From the NCBI GenBank assembly GCA_947095585.1, contig OX352765.1, forward strand, positions 62,973,725 to 63,037,724: DNA of 64,000 bases. Direction: 5' to 3'. The notes beneath the pieces were generated by a model that did no database searches, was not told the origin of the DNA, and saw only the letters and a program-made list of their open reading frames with translations. The stretch is from Nephrocerus scutellatus. Taxonomy: Eukaryota; Arthropoda; Insecta; Diptera; Pipunculidae. The translations under genes and the position numbers were made by a program. Of this stretch, positions 31,386 to 43,900 are shown piece after piece. Each line of letters begins with the position of its first letter. Within the stretch, counting starts at the first letter, position 1.

Positions 31386-32246
31386 CTATTGATCGTGTAC
31401 TGAGCAAAATAAACGGTAATACTGAATACCAATTTTTGTTTCATAGCACTTTATTGCTGCCTTCATTTCTCTATGCCTACGTTCAATTAACCCGTTCGAG
31501 CTAGGATGATAAGGTGTAGTACGAACGTGCTTTATTCCGAGCAATGTTTGTAGTTCCCGAAATAAGGAGCTCTCAAATTGACGTCCTTGGTCAGAAGTGA
31601 TTCTGAGAGGTGCACCAAAACGAGCTACCCAACCATGAATTAATGTGTGCGCCACGGTCTCTGCACTTATGTCCATCATTGGATATGCTTCGACCCACCT
31701 AATGCAAGTTAAACAGTTAGAATAACCATTTGCGATAGGCAAAGGCCCCACAATATCAATATTTATGTGTTTAAATCTATCACTAATTAGGTCGTATCTT
31801 TCAATTCCTGATTTAGTGTGCCTTGACACCTTCGACTTTTGACATTGCAAACACGATTTTGCCCACCTATTTATATCCTTCCTTACCGAGAGCCACACAA
31901 AACGGGATGATACTGGCTTTACTGTCGCCTTAATTCCTGGATGTGTTAAACCATGCAAACTTTCAAATACTAGTTTTCTGAAATTCAACGGTACGTACGG
32001 GCGAATTTTACCATTTAACTCAACGCAAACTAATTCGACACCAAATTCTGGGATGTGAATAACTTTCAATTTTAAATTAGATTCAATCGTTTTGTCCAAT
32101 AAACCTTTAACTTCAACATCATTGGCTTGGGCCTGCGCCATCTCTTTTACATTATAATGTGTCGGAAATTCGATAGATTCTGTACGAGATAAGGTGTCAG
32201 CTACAATATTTTCTAATCCTTTGACATATCTGAAATTGTCATACAT
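31386..32246 (-). pseudogene. CsRn1-like Ty3 integrase
   Basis: A 286-codon frame. VKGLENIVADTLSR is the end of RNase H. HGLTHPGIKAT...CLQCQKSK is the HHCC zinc finger, and HINIDIVGPLPIANGYSNCLT carries the first aspartate. ITSDQGRQFESSLF carries the second aspartate, and TPYHPSSNGLIERRHREMKAA the glutamate. The core is complete; the frame breaks at IGIQYYRLF, after which similarity is lost for about 100 bases. Confidence 0.9.
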
Positions 32247-32249
32247 AGT

Positions 32250-33174
32250 AAAAATGTCTGATCTGACTAGGACTGGCTTTCTCGGAGTTTTATTTTAAAG
32301 CAAATATCAGCGGTTTATGATCGGTTAATATAGCAAAATCGTGACCCTCCGTTAATTTTTTAGAAAAAAACCCAAGTGGCATCCATGAATCCCTAAACTG
32401 TTGTTGCAGAACCGCTCCCAGCGATACATCTGAAGCATCCACCACTAAACGCAGTTTACTGGAAGAGTCTGGATGTGCTAAAAAAGCGCACGCAGCTACA
32501 CTGACTTTACGATTTTGGAACGCTTGAAGTGAAACATCGTCCCAGATAACTTAAGTCTTATCATTTTTTTGTTTCCTTTAATAAACGATAGCAATGGTAA
32601 CTGTATTTCTGCCGCCTTTGGTATGATTGCTGACACTTTGGTTGGCAAAAGTCGGATTCCATCTTTATCAATTGAATGCCCCAAAAAAATAACACTTCTT
32701 TGTCCAAATTTACATTTGATTTATTACCATACCGTTTTGACGTAATGTTTCAAACACTTTTTCAAGATATTTCTTGTGAGACTCTTCATCTTCTGACGCT
32801 ACGAGAAGATCGTCAATGTACGGGTACACACTATCATTTCCTTAAAAAATGTTATTTATAAACCTTTGGAAAGTCTGGGCTGCATTTCTCAATCCAAACG
32901 TCATTTAAACAAATTCAAATAACCCGAAAGGAGCTGTGATGGCAGTTTTGTCCACATCTTCTTCCGCTATGGGTATTTGGTGTTAAGCTCTTACCAAATC
33001 GATGACTGAAAATATTTTCTTGTCCTTAAGATTGTTATTCAAGTCCTGGATATGAGGAATGGGATACCTGTATGGGGTAGTGACACTATTTAATTTGCGG
33101 TAGTCCCCGCAAGGCCTCCAATCACCACTTCTCTGAATGAAGCCGTCTAGGTTTTGAAAATACAGGATTACCAT
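32250..33174 (-). pseudogene. CsRn1-like Ty3 reverse transcriptase and RNase H
   Basis: The first open frame (32983-33174) has SGDWRPCGDYRKLNSVT and YPIPHIQDLN. Further pieces in shifting frames show APFGLFEFV, TFGLRNAAQTFQRFI and DSVYPYIDDLLVASEDEESH with the YIDD catalytic loop (about 32810). RLVVDASDVSLGAVLQQQ and TDHKPLIFALK (32290-32470) are RNase H blocks. Stops and one-base shifts are scattered throughout. Confidence 0.85.
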
Positions 33175-33754
33175 TTGTGATAATGTGATGTTTTACATTA
33201 TGGAGTGCGCTACCAGATTTACTTCGCGGTTGAGTTATTTCCTTATATAACAATAATAACTGGTTGTATTCAGTTTTAAAATATGATATAGTAGAAATAC
33301 TATGAATAACTATTGATGTGACCTGCGCCTCAGCTTTTAATGAAGTCAAAGGGTCTATCAAGCGTTTATTTTTGATATCCACAAGCAACCCAAAATGTTG
33401 CAAAAAATCTGCACCCAATATAGCATGGTCAACATTAGCTATAATGAAGCTCCATGAAAAAAAAAGTTTAATCTTAAGATCAACATTTACGATTTTCTCA
33501 CTGGTATTCGCTGCATATAATACTAGCTGTTGACGTGAAAGACTTTCCCGTCTCCATGGTAATACGGATACATCACTTCCTGTATCTATTAAATAATTTT
33601 TCTTTGATAAATTGTCAAAAATAATTAAACGACTTTTTTCTGAACAAGAAACAGAAGCTGGAAACTGTATCTTGTTTAATCGTTTTTTGTCGCCGTCTGA
33701 TTGTAACAGAAAGGAGCTACGCATTTGGTCGCTGCGAATCTTTAATGGTACCAA
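33122..33754 (-). pseudogene. CsRn1-like Ty3 protease
   Basis: A 210-codon frame with LIIFDNLSKKNYLIDTGSDVSVLPW (protease motif DTG at about residue 58-60) and AIILGADFLQHFGLLVD-like AILGADFLQHFGLLVDIKN. It ends KHHIITNGNPVFSKPRRL, the entry to RT. It overlaps the RT frame by a shift near 33150. Confidence 0.85.
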
Positions 33755-34270
33755 TACATACGCTCTGCTTGTGGTGTTTTAGAACGGGATTGTCTATGAT
33801 GAGGAATGTTAAAATTTGATCTACTACGAGAACGACTATTATTAGAAGATAAATGCTCGACTTTTCTACATAATTCAGAAATTTGCCCTTTCAATTCATT
33901 TATTTCACTACTCTCGTTATATGATTTACCTCTACTTTCATATACCATGTTGACCTGTTCATAATGAACATTTTCGCTACACCTATCAGCTACCGTCACA
34001 AGTTTTTCTACGCTTGTCCCGCCATCATCTATACTCGATAAGATTATTTTAACCTGCTGAGGAAGCTTCTGTAACCATAAGGATTTTAACAATTGCGTAC
34101 CACCATCTGTCCCAGCCAACGCTTGCATATGACGTTATAGTTCCGAAGGTCGACGAGCACCTAGATAACATTGAGCTGGAGGATCTCAAATTATATTATC
34201 AACGGTTGATAAAATGTCACTTTCTGTATGACAAACCACAGTATTAAATTTGGTAGAGTCTACAGTGTGT
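33742..34270 (-). pseudogene. CsRn1-like Ty3 gag, C-terminal half
   Basis: 33742-34128 reads MQALAGTDGGTQLLKSLWLQ, KLPQQVKIILSS and EKLVTVADRC, then an RS-rich tail (NNSRSRSRSNF). Upstream, 34130-34270 adds DSTKFNTVVCHTESDILSTV in another frame. This is the gag of the Kabuki/CsRn1 type. The usual cysteine-histidine finger was not found, and similarity stops at about 34270. Confidence 0.8.
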
Positions 34271-34386
34271 AATGGACACGTAGGACACTTTTTTTTGTAT
34301 AAAGAATACCGCTGGCAACCCTTTAATACCGTACATAATTCTTCTCTCTATATAATCATATTATTCATGTAATATACTTATATAAC
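34271..34386. other. Unassigned spacer
   Basis: AT-rich; contains a poly-T tract (34291-34298) and the TATATAAC that borders the palindrome. No gene seen. Confidence 0.5.
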
Positions 34387-34988
34387 GGGTGTTTTTTTGG
34401 GAGGTTTGTTTTTCCGATAGATGTCGTTTTATTTTATGACAGTTGTTTTGACAGCTCAAAGTGGCATTTCTACTCAGTATTGTTTGGCAAATCATTATGA
34501 AAAAAAAAAAAAAAAAAAATGACATTTGTGAAAAATAGTCGTGGTAGCCATATGCCAGAAATTGTGTTTAAATGTTAAATGCCAAAAAATTATCTACCAA
34601 ATAAAAAAAAATTTTGGTCATTTCATAATTTTATATGTGTTTTATTCAAAAAAAAAATCGGCAACCTCTTAAAAAAACACCCGTTAGATATAACGTGTTT
34701 TTTTAAGAGGTTGCCGATTTTTTTTTTGAATAAAACACATATAAAATTATGAAATGACCAAAATTTTTTTTTATTTGGTAGATAATTTTTTGGCATTTAA
34801 CATTTAAACACAATTTCTGGCATATGGCTACCACGACTATTTTTCACAAATGTCATTTTTTTTTTTTTTTTTTTTCATAATGATTTGCCAAACAATACTG
34901 AGTAGAAATGCCACTTTGAGCTGTCAAAACAACTGTCATAAAATAAAACGACATCTATCGGAAAAACAAACCTCCCAAAAAAACACCC
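34387..34988. repeat. 600-bp near-perfect palindrome (paired MITE)
   Basis: The left arm (34387-34682) and right arm (34695-34988) are inverted copies with very few mismatches, around a 12-base spacer GTTAGATATAAC. Each arm has its own inverted ends, GGGTGTTTTTTTGGGAGG outside and CCTCTTAAAAAAACACCC inside, so each looks like a complete roughly 295-bp MITE. Both arms have a 20-base A or T run at corresponding positions. No coding sequence. Confidence 0.85.
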
Positions 34989-35449
34989 TATATATTTCTC
35001 TCGGCTTTAGATTTGTGGCGTCACTTCCTATCCTTTTTTTTCGCGTGGTCAGCTGTCTCGCCAAATCAGGCTTTGCCATTTTTCTACATGCATTTAGCCA
35101 AAAACTTTAAGCATGTTAACTGGAACGATACCGTAGAATCACGCCATCCTATGTGCGTTGTTCGCAAAACCAGTTGCAGTCGAAACGCAAATTGTTTTTG
35201 TTTGCTTCATGCCTAAGCTAAGAGAACGAGAAAAATACGATGGGGAGGTGGCGATTGAAATGTCGAAGAGGCAGTCGACTTTAACTCTCGAACAACACAG
35301 TTTGCCCGGCACCAAATCGGTCAGTTTTTTTTTATCAACTGGTATTATTAGTCAAAATCGCAGTTCCGATTTTTTTTTCTGCTTCAAAAACGAAATAAAA
35401 GAATTTTTTTTGTCGGCTAAGTGGCGGTTGCCGACAGAATAGTTTTCTA
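34989..35449. other. Unique sequence before the satellite
   Basis: GC-moderate unique sequence with two overlapping short open frames (35013-35216, 35158-35442) that include HPMCVVRKTSCSRNANCFC and KYDGEVAIEMSKRQSTLTL. No family recognised. It abuts the first satellite copy at about 35450. Confidence 0.35.
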
Positions 35450-36249
35450 TCTGTGTTCCAGCGTGTGATTATCGCTTAAAGCAAAAACGCAGTGTTAACG
35501 TTATTTCGATTGAAGCGTAATTATTTTTATTTCCAATCGGGCCCTTCGCCATTAAAACGACGAAAGTGTGAAAACCAACGTCCGTATTGTTCTCGTTTAC
35601 TTCGAGAAAGTTCACGAATAAAGTACAGACGACGCCAGATCAAATCTCTTTCCCTTCGCCATTAAAACGACGAAAGTGTGAAAACTAACGTCCGTATTGT
35701 TCTCGTTTACTTCGAGAAAGTTCTCGACTAAAGTACAGACGACGCCAGATCAAATCTCTATCAGAGTGCTGTAACTGTGTTCCAGCGTGTGATTATCGCT
35801 TAAAGCAAAAACGCAGTGTTAACGTTATTCCGATTGAAGCGTAATTCTTTTTATTTCCAATCGGGCCCTTCACCATTAAAACGACGAAAGTGCGAAACCA
35901 ACGTCCGTATTGTTCTCGTTTACTTTGAGAAAGTTCTTGACTAAAGTACAGACGACGCCAGATCAAATCTCTATCAGAGGGCTGTAACTGTGTTCCAGCG
36001 TGTGATTATCGCTTAAAGCAAAAACGCAGTGTTATCGTTATTTAGATTGAAGCGTTATTCTTTTTATTTCCAATCGGGCCCTTCGCCATTAAAACGACGA
36101 AAGTGTGAAAAATAACGTCCGTATTGTTCTCGTTTACTTCGAGAAAGTTCTCGACTAAAGTACAGACGACGCCAGATCAAATCTCTATCACAGTGCTGTA
36201 ACTGATTATGTGTGAATATCGCTTAAAGCAAAAACGCAGTGTTAACGTT
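35450..36249. repeat. 213-bp satellite, array 1 (about 3.5 copies)
   Basis: Units are marked by CCAATCGGGCCCTTCGCC, ACGACGAAAGTGTGAAAA, ACGTCCGTATTGTTCTCG, GTACAGACGACGCCAGATC and GTTCCAGCGTGTGATTATCG. One unit (35653) lacks about 93 bases. The array stops at CAGTGTTAACG, where the LINE begins. Confidence 0.95.
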
Positions 36250-36322
36250 TTTTTTTATAATGTACACACGCTAAAGGGGTTTGCACCCTTAAAATGCTTA
36301 GCACAGCGTCGGCGTTAGGAAA

Positions 36323-36808
36323 TTAGGGAGAGGAAAGGATGAGATGTCTATGCACACGTGTCTTAAACGACTGCAGATCATATATATGCGACACAGAATC
36401 AGGCAATTCATTCCACATAACTATCGTGCGGCTGAAGAAGGAATCTCTGAATTGGTTAGTACGTCCGAAGATAGGCTTAATAGTGGACCCATGAGCTCGA
36501 GTTGAGGCACGGGTATTACGGATGGGTTGGAGAATGGGCGGGATGCATCTGGATATTTCTTTTGAACACCGCTTGTGGAAAAAGCGATAAAACAGTGACA
36601 GGCAGGAAACATTCCTACGATGTTCAAGCGATTCGATTGTTTTCGCGATATGTACATCACCAATAAGTTTTAACGCGCGGTTCTGAACTTTGTCTAGTAG
36701 ATGCAATGTGGTCTTGGGAGCACCTGCCCAGACAATGCAGTTGTATTCAAGTTTAGGGCGAATATACGCCTTGTAAATAGTAGCCATATCTGAAGGATTG
36801 AAGTACAT
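36323..36808 (-). pseudogene. LINE A ORF2, C-terminal part
   Basis: A 161-codon frame: YKAYIRPKLEYNCIVWAGA, LLDKVQNRALKLIGD, RRNVSCLSLFYRFFHKRCS, and FRDSFFSRTIVMWNELPDSV. These are the usual post-RT blocks of jockey/CR1 LINEs. A frameshift separates it from the RT frame (36808-36870). Confidence 0.85.
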
Positions 36809-36869
36809 CTTGCACCGTTTTAGGAAACCTAAGCATCTCGCAGCATTTTTGGCGATGGCAAATATGTGG

Positions 36870-38201
36870 TCATTCCAACGAAGCTTGTTGTTTGAGACAC
36901 ATACCGAGAATTAAGAGTTTTTCAGTTTCTTTGATGCAAGATCCATTCATGGTTAAAGTTTGGGGGTTTAAATTACGCTTGGACGACAGAAGACAGCATT
37001 GGGTTTTAGAAGCGTTAAATTCAACTCTATTATGTAGGCCCCACCTTGTTATGCTGTCAAGGTCAGAATTTAACGTGCTTAACATACGTTGTTGTTCAAG
37101 TTCCACTTGTGCCGAAGAGGGGCGCGCAGAAAGCGAGAAGTCATATGAAAAGCTAAGAGTACTGTCGTCAGCGAAGGAATGGATTGGATTAGAGGTGGTG
37201 GATAGGAGATCATTAATGAAAATCAGAAAGAGTGTCGGAGATAAAACAGAGCCTTGAGGAACACCGGCGTTTATGCGGTGGACATTGGATTTGAATCCGT
37301 CCAATACGACCTGGATTGAACGGTCAGAAAGGTAGTTCATAGTCCAATCGAGCAGGGTGTTGTTAATTCCATAAGCAGTCATTTTCGACAAAAGAGCTTG
37401 ATGCCAGACTCTGTCAAATGCCTTGGAAATATCGAGTGCAACGACTTTACTTTCACCAAATTTGTGAATAGACTGGTTCCACTTTTCAGTGAGATAAGCC
37501 ATCAGGTCACCTGTAGAGCGCTGCCTACGAAAACCGTACTGCTGGTCACTAAGGATTTCACGTGATTCAAGGTTTTGCATAAGCTTACGATTGATCAGGG
37601 TTTCCATAACCTTGGAGAGTAAGGATGTTAGCGCAATGGGTCGGTATGAGGAAAGAGATGACGTTTCGCCTTTTTTAGGAACAGGCTGGATATAGGCTGT
37701 TTTCCAATTCCTTGGGACGACTCCAGAAGAATAAGAAAAATGGAAAAGTCTGCGCAGTGGCAATGCCAACGTTGAAGAACACCTCTCCAAAACTAAAGCG
37801 GGAATGCCATCAGGCCCAGCAGATTTATGAATGTTGAGATCATTTAATACTCTAGCCACTTGACGAGTACGAAAGTAAATCTGTCCCATAGAGGATTCAA
37901 CTCTTTCAAGTACAGGCGGCGACAACGCGCTATCTGGCAGCGTAGAGCTAGCTGCGAAATGTGAAGCAAGCAGATTGGCCTTGTCTATAGAGCTGACAGT
38001 TGGAACGTCATTGTGAATAAGCGTTGGAATTGAAGACGAGGCAGTATTTTTAATTCGTTTCACGAATGACCAAAAATTTTTACTTCCTTTGGTACATTGA
38101 AGTATTTTTTGCCTCAGTTTTTGGTCATATTCGAATTTTGCGCGTTTAAGGTAGGCATTGCAATCATTTCTGACTCGTCTAAATTTGGTTCGATTTTCCA
38201 C
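36870..38201 (-). pseudogene. LINE A reverse transcriptase
   Basis: A 443-codon frame. HKSAGPDGIPALVLERC, YRPIALTSLLSKVMETLI, DQQYGFRRQRSTGDLMAYL, VVALDISKAFDRVWHQALL, INAGVPQGSVLSPTLFLIFI and HSFADDSTLSF (catalytic FADD) come in the standard RT order. No stop occurs within these blocks. The N-terminal border joins the endonuclease frame by a shift near 38150-38200. Confidence 0.9.
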
Positions 38202-39117
38202 AGTGGGGTTTTTTTATATAACCGAAAGCATACCTCACGGTTCCTAGTAACCTCTTTGCAGCTTAAGTCATACCAAGCATTTTCCTTCGGTTTAATACAC
38301 TTTGTCCTGGAAGGGATAAATTGTCTCATACCCTCGAGGATTATGTTAGTGATCGTATCAGAAGTGGCATCCACACCACTATTTGCGTTAAGTGGCCAGT
38401 TATAGCTTCTAAAGAAATTATTGAGGCCATCCCAGTTGGCTTTCTCGTGTAGCCATACTTTTCTTTTAGGAGTTTTTTCTTTAACTGTGTGGTTTGACAA
38501 CGAGAATTTAGCTGATACTACACAATGGTCTGAACAGCCTAGAGGCGATAATACACTGACGGTGTATTTGTTAGGAAGAGAAGTAAGAAACAAGTCAAGG
38601 GTATTAGCGTTATGACTAACAATGTCTGGAATTCGAGTGGGCTCATTCACAAGCTGAGTGAGATGGTTAAAATCAGCAAATAACTCAACATCCTTTCCTT
38701 GCGGTGTTGTTAAGCCTGAATGGCGAAGCCAACTAGAATTGTGAATATTGAAATCTCCCGCAATTACGATTTCAGACAATGGATCAATTGAAAAAATTCT
38801 AGTGATAGAGTCGGACAGTGCATCTAACTCACTACAAGTTGAGACACTGAATGATTGAAATGTGCTTGGTTTTGGTAAGCAATATCACTATGTACATATA
38901 TTGCGAGCCCGCGGTGGGAAAAAAATACTGGCACTAAGTTGTAACCAGGCCAACTAAAATCCGAAACGTCGGAATCAGCATTAACCTGGGTTTCTGTTAG
39001 TGCCAGAATAGCAGGTTTGTGGTCTGCTAAATGGACGCACGTGGGCGAGAGATTCGATCTAAGCCCACGAATGTTACATATGTCAACCCTGAATCCGCAC
39101 ACAGTCATATTGGACAC
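38114..39117 (-). pseudogene. LINE A endonuclease region
   Basis: 39117-38824 reads MSNMTVCGFRVDICNIRGLR, ILALTETQV and GLAIYVHSD. 38779-38114 reads EIVIAGDFNIHNSSWLRHSG, TRIPDIVSHNANTLDLFLTS and PLGCSDHCVVSAKF. These are the APE endonuclease motifs (TET, GDFN, SDH). Compared with copy B, the stretch between them that should contain YRSPH is missing. Confidence 0.85.
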
Positions 39118-39660
39118 ACTCCGACTGAATCAAGACGAACCGTGATGCGAAGGAACAATGAAACCACTCAAAACAAACCGCTGCTAGTGTTATGCCTTTT
39201 CAGCAGTTAAGAATTGAGCGATTGACAAAGCAATCACACACACTGCCCGCCTCTCTGCAGAGTAGTGAACCAAAACACTAGGTCATCGAGTTGTTAGATA
39301 AACAAAAACGATTCACTAGCATCTTCAGCCGGGATCGAGTAGAAAAAGGAGAGACAAAGGAAAGAAGGAAAACAGGTATACAACGCCACGCTTTTAGCAC
39401 TATGAGCACCACACCGATACTGCACTGGGTTGGTGGTTTTATGTTTTTTTTTTTTTTTTGAATCGATACAAGCACACAGCACACACGGCGAACACGTTGA
39501 AACTTGAAAATTGTAGCCAGACACAGCCGTTTTATTTTTCCGAATGTTTTTCTTCACTTCCTTTTTGTTTTTTTTTTTTTTTTGTTTTTTTTTCCTTCTA
39601 TTTTTCGACAATAACTCGAGCGCGGAAGTTAAAGACTGCTCTCAACGGAATGCAGTAGAC
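39118..39660 (-). other. LINE A 5' untranslated region
   Basis: Shares GCTAGTGTTATGCCTT-type sequence with copy B at 51668-51683 and has poly-T tracts of 15-17 bases at 39445 and 39569. ORF1 was not recognised; the small frames here are low complexity. Confidence 0.55.
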
Positions 39661-39776
39661 AACTGATATAATGCATATAAATATTAATTTAAAAATTTAT
39701 ATATATATATTAATAAATATATATAAATAATAAAAATTAAGTAATTATCCCGATAAAATATAAAAATTTATATTCT

Positions 39777-39838
<62 letters not shown>

Positions 39839-40014
39839 TTTCTTTTATTATTTTAAAAAACTAGTATAAATATTTAACATAAATAAATTTATTTTTAATG
39901 TTTTTATAAAAAAATTAAATTTATTAATGTATATACATAAAAATTAAATAACCTCCCAATAATATTAAAAATTTTTATTCTAAATAAATAAAATTATTTT
40001 TCAATTAAATTTCT

Positions 40015-40100
<86 letters not shown>

Positions 40101-40929
40101 TAAATTATTTATTCCCCTAAATAAATAATTTTATTTCAATATTTATATCAAATAAAATTTATTTCTAAATTTAAAAATAATTTTATTTACTTATTGAATA
40201 TACTTATAATATTTTAATTAGTTATTTTTAAAAACTGGTATAAATATTTAATGTAAACAAAATTATTTTCTAATTTTTTATAAAAAATTAAATTTATTAA
40301 TGTGTATATAATAAAAATTAAGTAACTACCCCAATAATATTAAAAATTTCTATTATAAATTAATAAAATTTATTTCTAATTTATTTATATAAATAACCCC
40401 TCATTATTTTTATAAATTTATTCAATATTTTAAATTAAATTTTTCTTATATATATGTATTATAATAAATTATTTATTCCCCTAAATAAATAATTTTATTT
40501 CAATATTTATATCAAATAAAATTAATTCAAAAATTAGAAATAAATTTTATTAATTTATAACAAAAGTTTAATATTTTATTAATTATCTTTTAAAAACCGG
40601 TATAAAATTTATATTATTATTAAAAAACTAATTAAATAAATATTTGATAAAAACATTTTAAGAATTTTATTAATTTTAAATTTTTGAGTTAATTAATTAG
40701 TAAAAACCTAAATTAATATTATTTAATAAATCCTCATAAAAATTTTGAAAAATTTTAAAAAATTTGAAAATTTTTAATAATTTCCCCAAGTTTTTTTTTT
40801 TTTTTTAAAAATCTAATATTTTAAGATATATCTTCGTCCTATGTTTTTTTCTAACATTTAGTCTATACTAGGTATAAATTATTAAATATCTATATATATA
40901 TAAATAATTTATTAATATATAAATTGTTA
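39661..40929. repeat. Extremely AT-rich block with (TA)n and 200-370 bp repeats
   Basis: About 1.27 kb with hardly any G or C. It holds (TA)n tracts (39780-39832, 40018-40092) and a T run at 40791-40806. Repeated blocks are TTATTCCCCTAAATAAATAA (40109, 40468) and CCCCAATAATATTAAAAATT (39954, 40328, with a weaker copy near 39746). No coding sequence. It is bounded by the LINE 5' end and by the satellite. Confidence 0.8.
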
Positions 40930-43900
40930 TATTTCGATTGAAGCGTAATTCTTTTTATTTCCAATCGGGCCCTTCGCCATTAAAACGACGAAAGTGTGAA
41001 AACCAACGTCCGTATTGTTCTCGTTTACTTCGAGAAAGTTCACGACTAAAGTACAGACGACGCCAGATCAAATCTCTTTCAGAGTGCCGTAACTGTGTTC
41101 CAGCGTGTGACTATGCTAAAAGCAAAAACGCAGTGTTAATGTTATTACGATTGAAGCGTAATTCTTTTTATTTCCAATCGGGCCCTTCGCCATTAAAACG
41201 ACGAAAGTGTGAAAACTAACGTCCGTATTCTTCTCGTTTACTTCGAGAAAGTTCTCGACTAAAGTACAGACGACGCCAGATCAAATCTCTGTCAGAGTGC
41301 TGTAACTGTATTCCAGCGTGTGATTATCGCTTAAAGCAAAAACGCAGTGTTAACGTTATTTCGATTGAAGCGTAATTCTTTTTATTTCCAATCGGGCCCT
41401 TCACCATTAAAACGACGAAAGTGTGAAACCAACGTCCGTATTGTTCTCGTTTACTTCGAGAAAGTTCTCGACTAAAGTACAAACGACGCCAGATCAAATC
41501 TCTATCAGAGTGCTGTAACTGTCTTCCAGCGTGTGATTATCGCTTAAAGGAAAAACGCAGTGTTATCGTTATTTCGATTGAAGCGTAATTCTTTTTATTT
41601 CCAATCGGGCCCTTCGCCATTAAAACGACGAAAGTGTGAAAACTAACGTCCGTATTGTTCTCGTTTACTTCGAAAAAGTTCTCGACTAAAGTACAGACGA
41701 CGCCAGATCAAATCTCTATCAGAGTGCTGTAACTGTGTTCCAGCGTGTGATTATCGCTTAAAGCAAAACCGCAGTGTTTGTTTTATTTCGATTGAAGCGT
41801 TATTATTTATATTTCCAATCGGGCCCTTCGCCATTAAAACGACGAAAGTGTGAAAACTAACGTCCGTATTGTTCTCGTTTACTTCGAGAAAGCTCTCGAC
41901 TAAAGCACAGACGACGCCAGATCAAATCTCTGTCAGAGTGCTGTAACTGTGTTCCAGCGTGTGATTATCGCCTAAAGCAAAAACGCAGTGTTAACGTCAT
42001 TTCGATTGAAGCGTAATTCTTTTTATTTCCAATCGGGCCCTTCGCCATTAAAACGACGAAAGTGTGAAACTAACGTCCGTATTGTTCTCGTTTACTTCGA
42101 AAAAGTTCTCGACTAAAGTACAGACGACGCCAGATCAAATCTCTATCAGAGTGCTGTAACTGTGTTCCAGCGTGTGATTATCGCTTAAAGCAAAACCGCA
42201 GTGTTTATTTTATTTCGATTGAAGCGTTATTATTTTTATTTCCAATCGGGCCTTTCGCCATTAAAACGACGAAAGTGTGAAAACTAACGTCCGTATTCTT
42301 CTCGTTTACTTCGAGAAAGTTCTCGACTAAAGTACAGACGACGCCAGATCAAATCTCTGTCAGAGTGCTGTAACTGTGTTCCAGCGTGTGATTATCGCTT
42401 AAAGCAAAAACGCAGTGTTAACGTTATTTCGATTGAAGCGTAATTCTTTTTATTTCCAATCGGGCCCTTCACCATTAAAACGACGAAAGTGTGAAACCAA
42501 CGTCCGTATTGTTCTCGTTTACTTCGAGAAAGTTCTCGACTAAAGTACAAACGACGCCAGATCAAATCTCTATCAGAGTGCTGTAACTGTGTTCCAGCGT
42601 GTGATTATAGCTTAAAGCAAAAACGCAGTGTTATCGTTATTTCGATTGAAGCGTAATTCTTTTTATTTCCAATCGGGCCCTTCCCCATTAAAACGACGAA
42701 AGTGTGAAAACTAACGTCCGTATTGTTCTCATTTACTTCGAAAAAGTTCTCGACTAAAGTACAGACGACGCCAGATCAAATCTCTATCAGAGTGCTGTAA
42801 CTGTGTTCCAGCGTGTGATTATCGCTTAAAGCAAAAACGCAGTGTTAACGTCATTTCGATTGAAGCGTAATTCTTTTTATTTCCAATCTGGCCCTTCACC
42901 ATTAAAACGACGAAAGTGTGAAACCAACGTCCGTATTGTTCTCGTTTACTTCGAGAAAGTTCTCGACTAAAGTACAAACGACGCCAGATCAAATCTCTAT
43001 CAGAGTGCTGTAACTGTGTTCCAGCGTGTGATTATCGCTTAAAGCAAAAACGCAGTGTTATCGTTATTTCGATTGAAGCGTAATTCTTTTTATTTCCAAT
43101 CGGGCCCTTCCCCATTAAAACGACGAAAGTGTGAAAACTAACGTCCGTATTGTTCTCGTTTACTTCGAAAAAGTTCTCGACTAAAGTACAGACGACGCCA
43201 GATCAAATCTCTATCAGAGTGCTGTAACTGTGTTCCAGCGTGTGATTATCGCTTAAAGCAAAAACGCAGTGTTAACGTTATTTCGATTGAAGCGTAATTC
43301 TTTTTATTTCCAATCGGGCCCTTCGCCATTAAAACGACGAAAGTGTGAAAACTAACGTCCGTATTGTTCTCGTTTACTTCGAGAAAGTTCTCGACTAAAG
43401 TACAGACGACGCCAGATCAAATCTCTATCAGAGAGCTGTAACTGTGTTCCAGCGTGTGATTATCGCTTAAAGCAAAAACGCAGTGTTAACGTTATTTCGA
43501 TTGAAACGTAATTCTTTTTATTTCCAATCGGGCCCTTCCCCATTAAAACGACGAAAGTGTGAAAACTAACGTCCGTATTGTTCTCGTTTACTTCGAGAAA
43601 GTTCTCGACTAAAGTACAGACGACGCCAGATCAAATCTCTATCAGAGTGCTGTAACTGTGTTCCAGCGTGTGATTATCGCTTAAAGCAAAAACGCAGTGT
43701 TAACGTTAACGTTATTTCGATTGAAGCGTAATTCTTTTTATTTCCAATCGGGCCCTTCGCCATTAAGACGACGAAAGTGGGAAAACCAACGTCCGTATTG
43801 TTCTCGTTTACTTCGAGAAAGTTCTCGACTAAAGTACAGACGACGCCAGATCAAATCTCTATAAGAGTGCTGTAACTGTGTTCCAGCGTGTGATTATCGC

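Larger units (their letters stand above)
36250..39660 (-). mobile_element. Jockey/CR1-type LINE, copy A
   Basis: A minus-strand non-LTR element with APE endonuclease and RT. Its 3' end is the short T-tract at 36249-36258 (poly-A in sense) directly against satellite sequence; its 5' untranslated end is T-rich and fades near 39660. The RT is nearly full length. The endonuclease has lost about 40 residues near 38800-38824. A second copy lies at 49131-52030. Confidence 0.85.

Noticed and set aside
35013..35442. Overlapping small frames before the satellite as genes
   Set aside because: No homology recognised, poly-T/poly-A interruptions, and no splice or polyadenylation signals that fit.
39278..39658. 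Lysine-rich and phenylalanine-rich frames on both strands
   Set aside because: They translate the poly-T tracts of the LINE 5' region.
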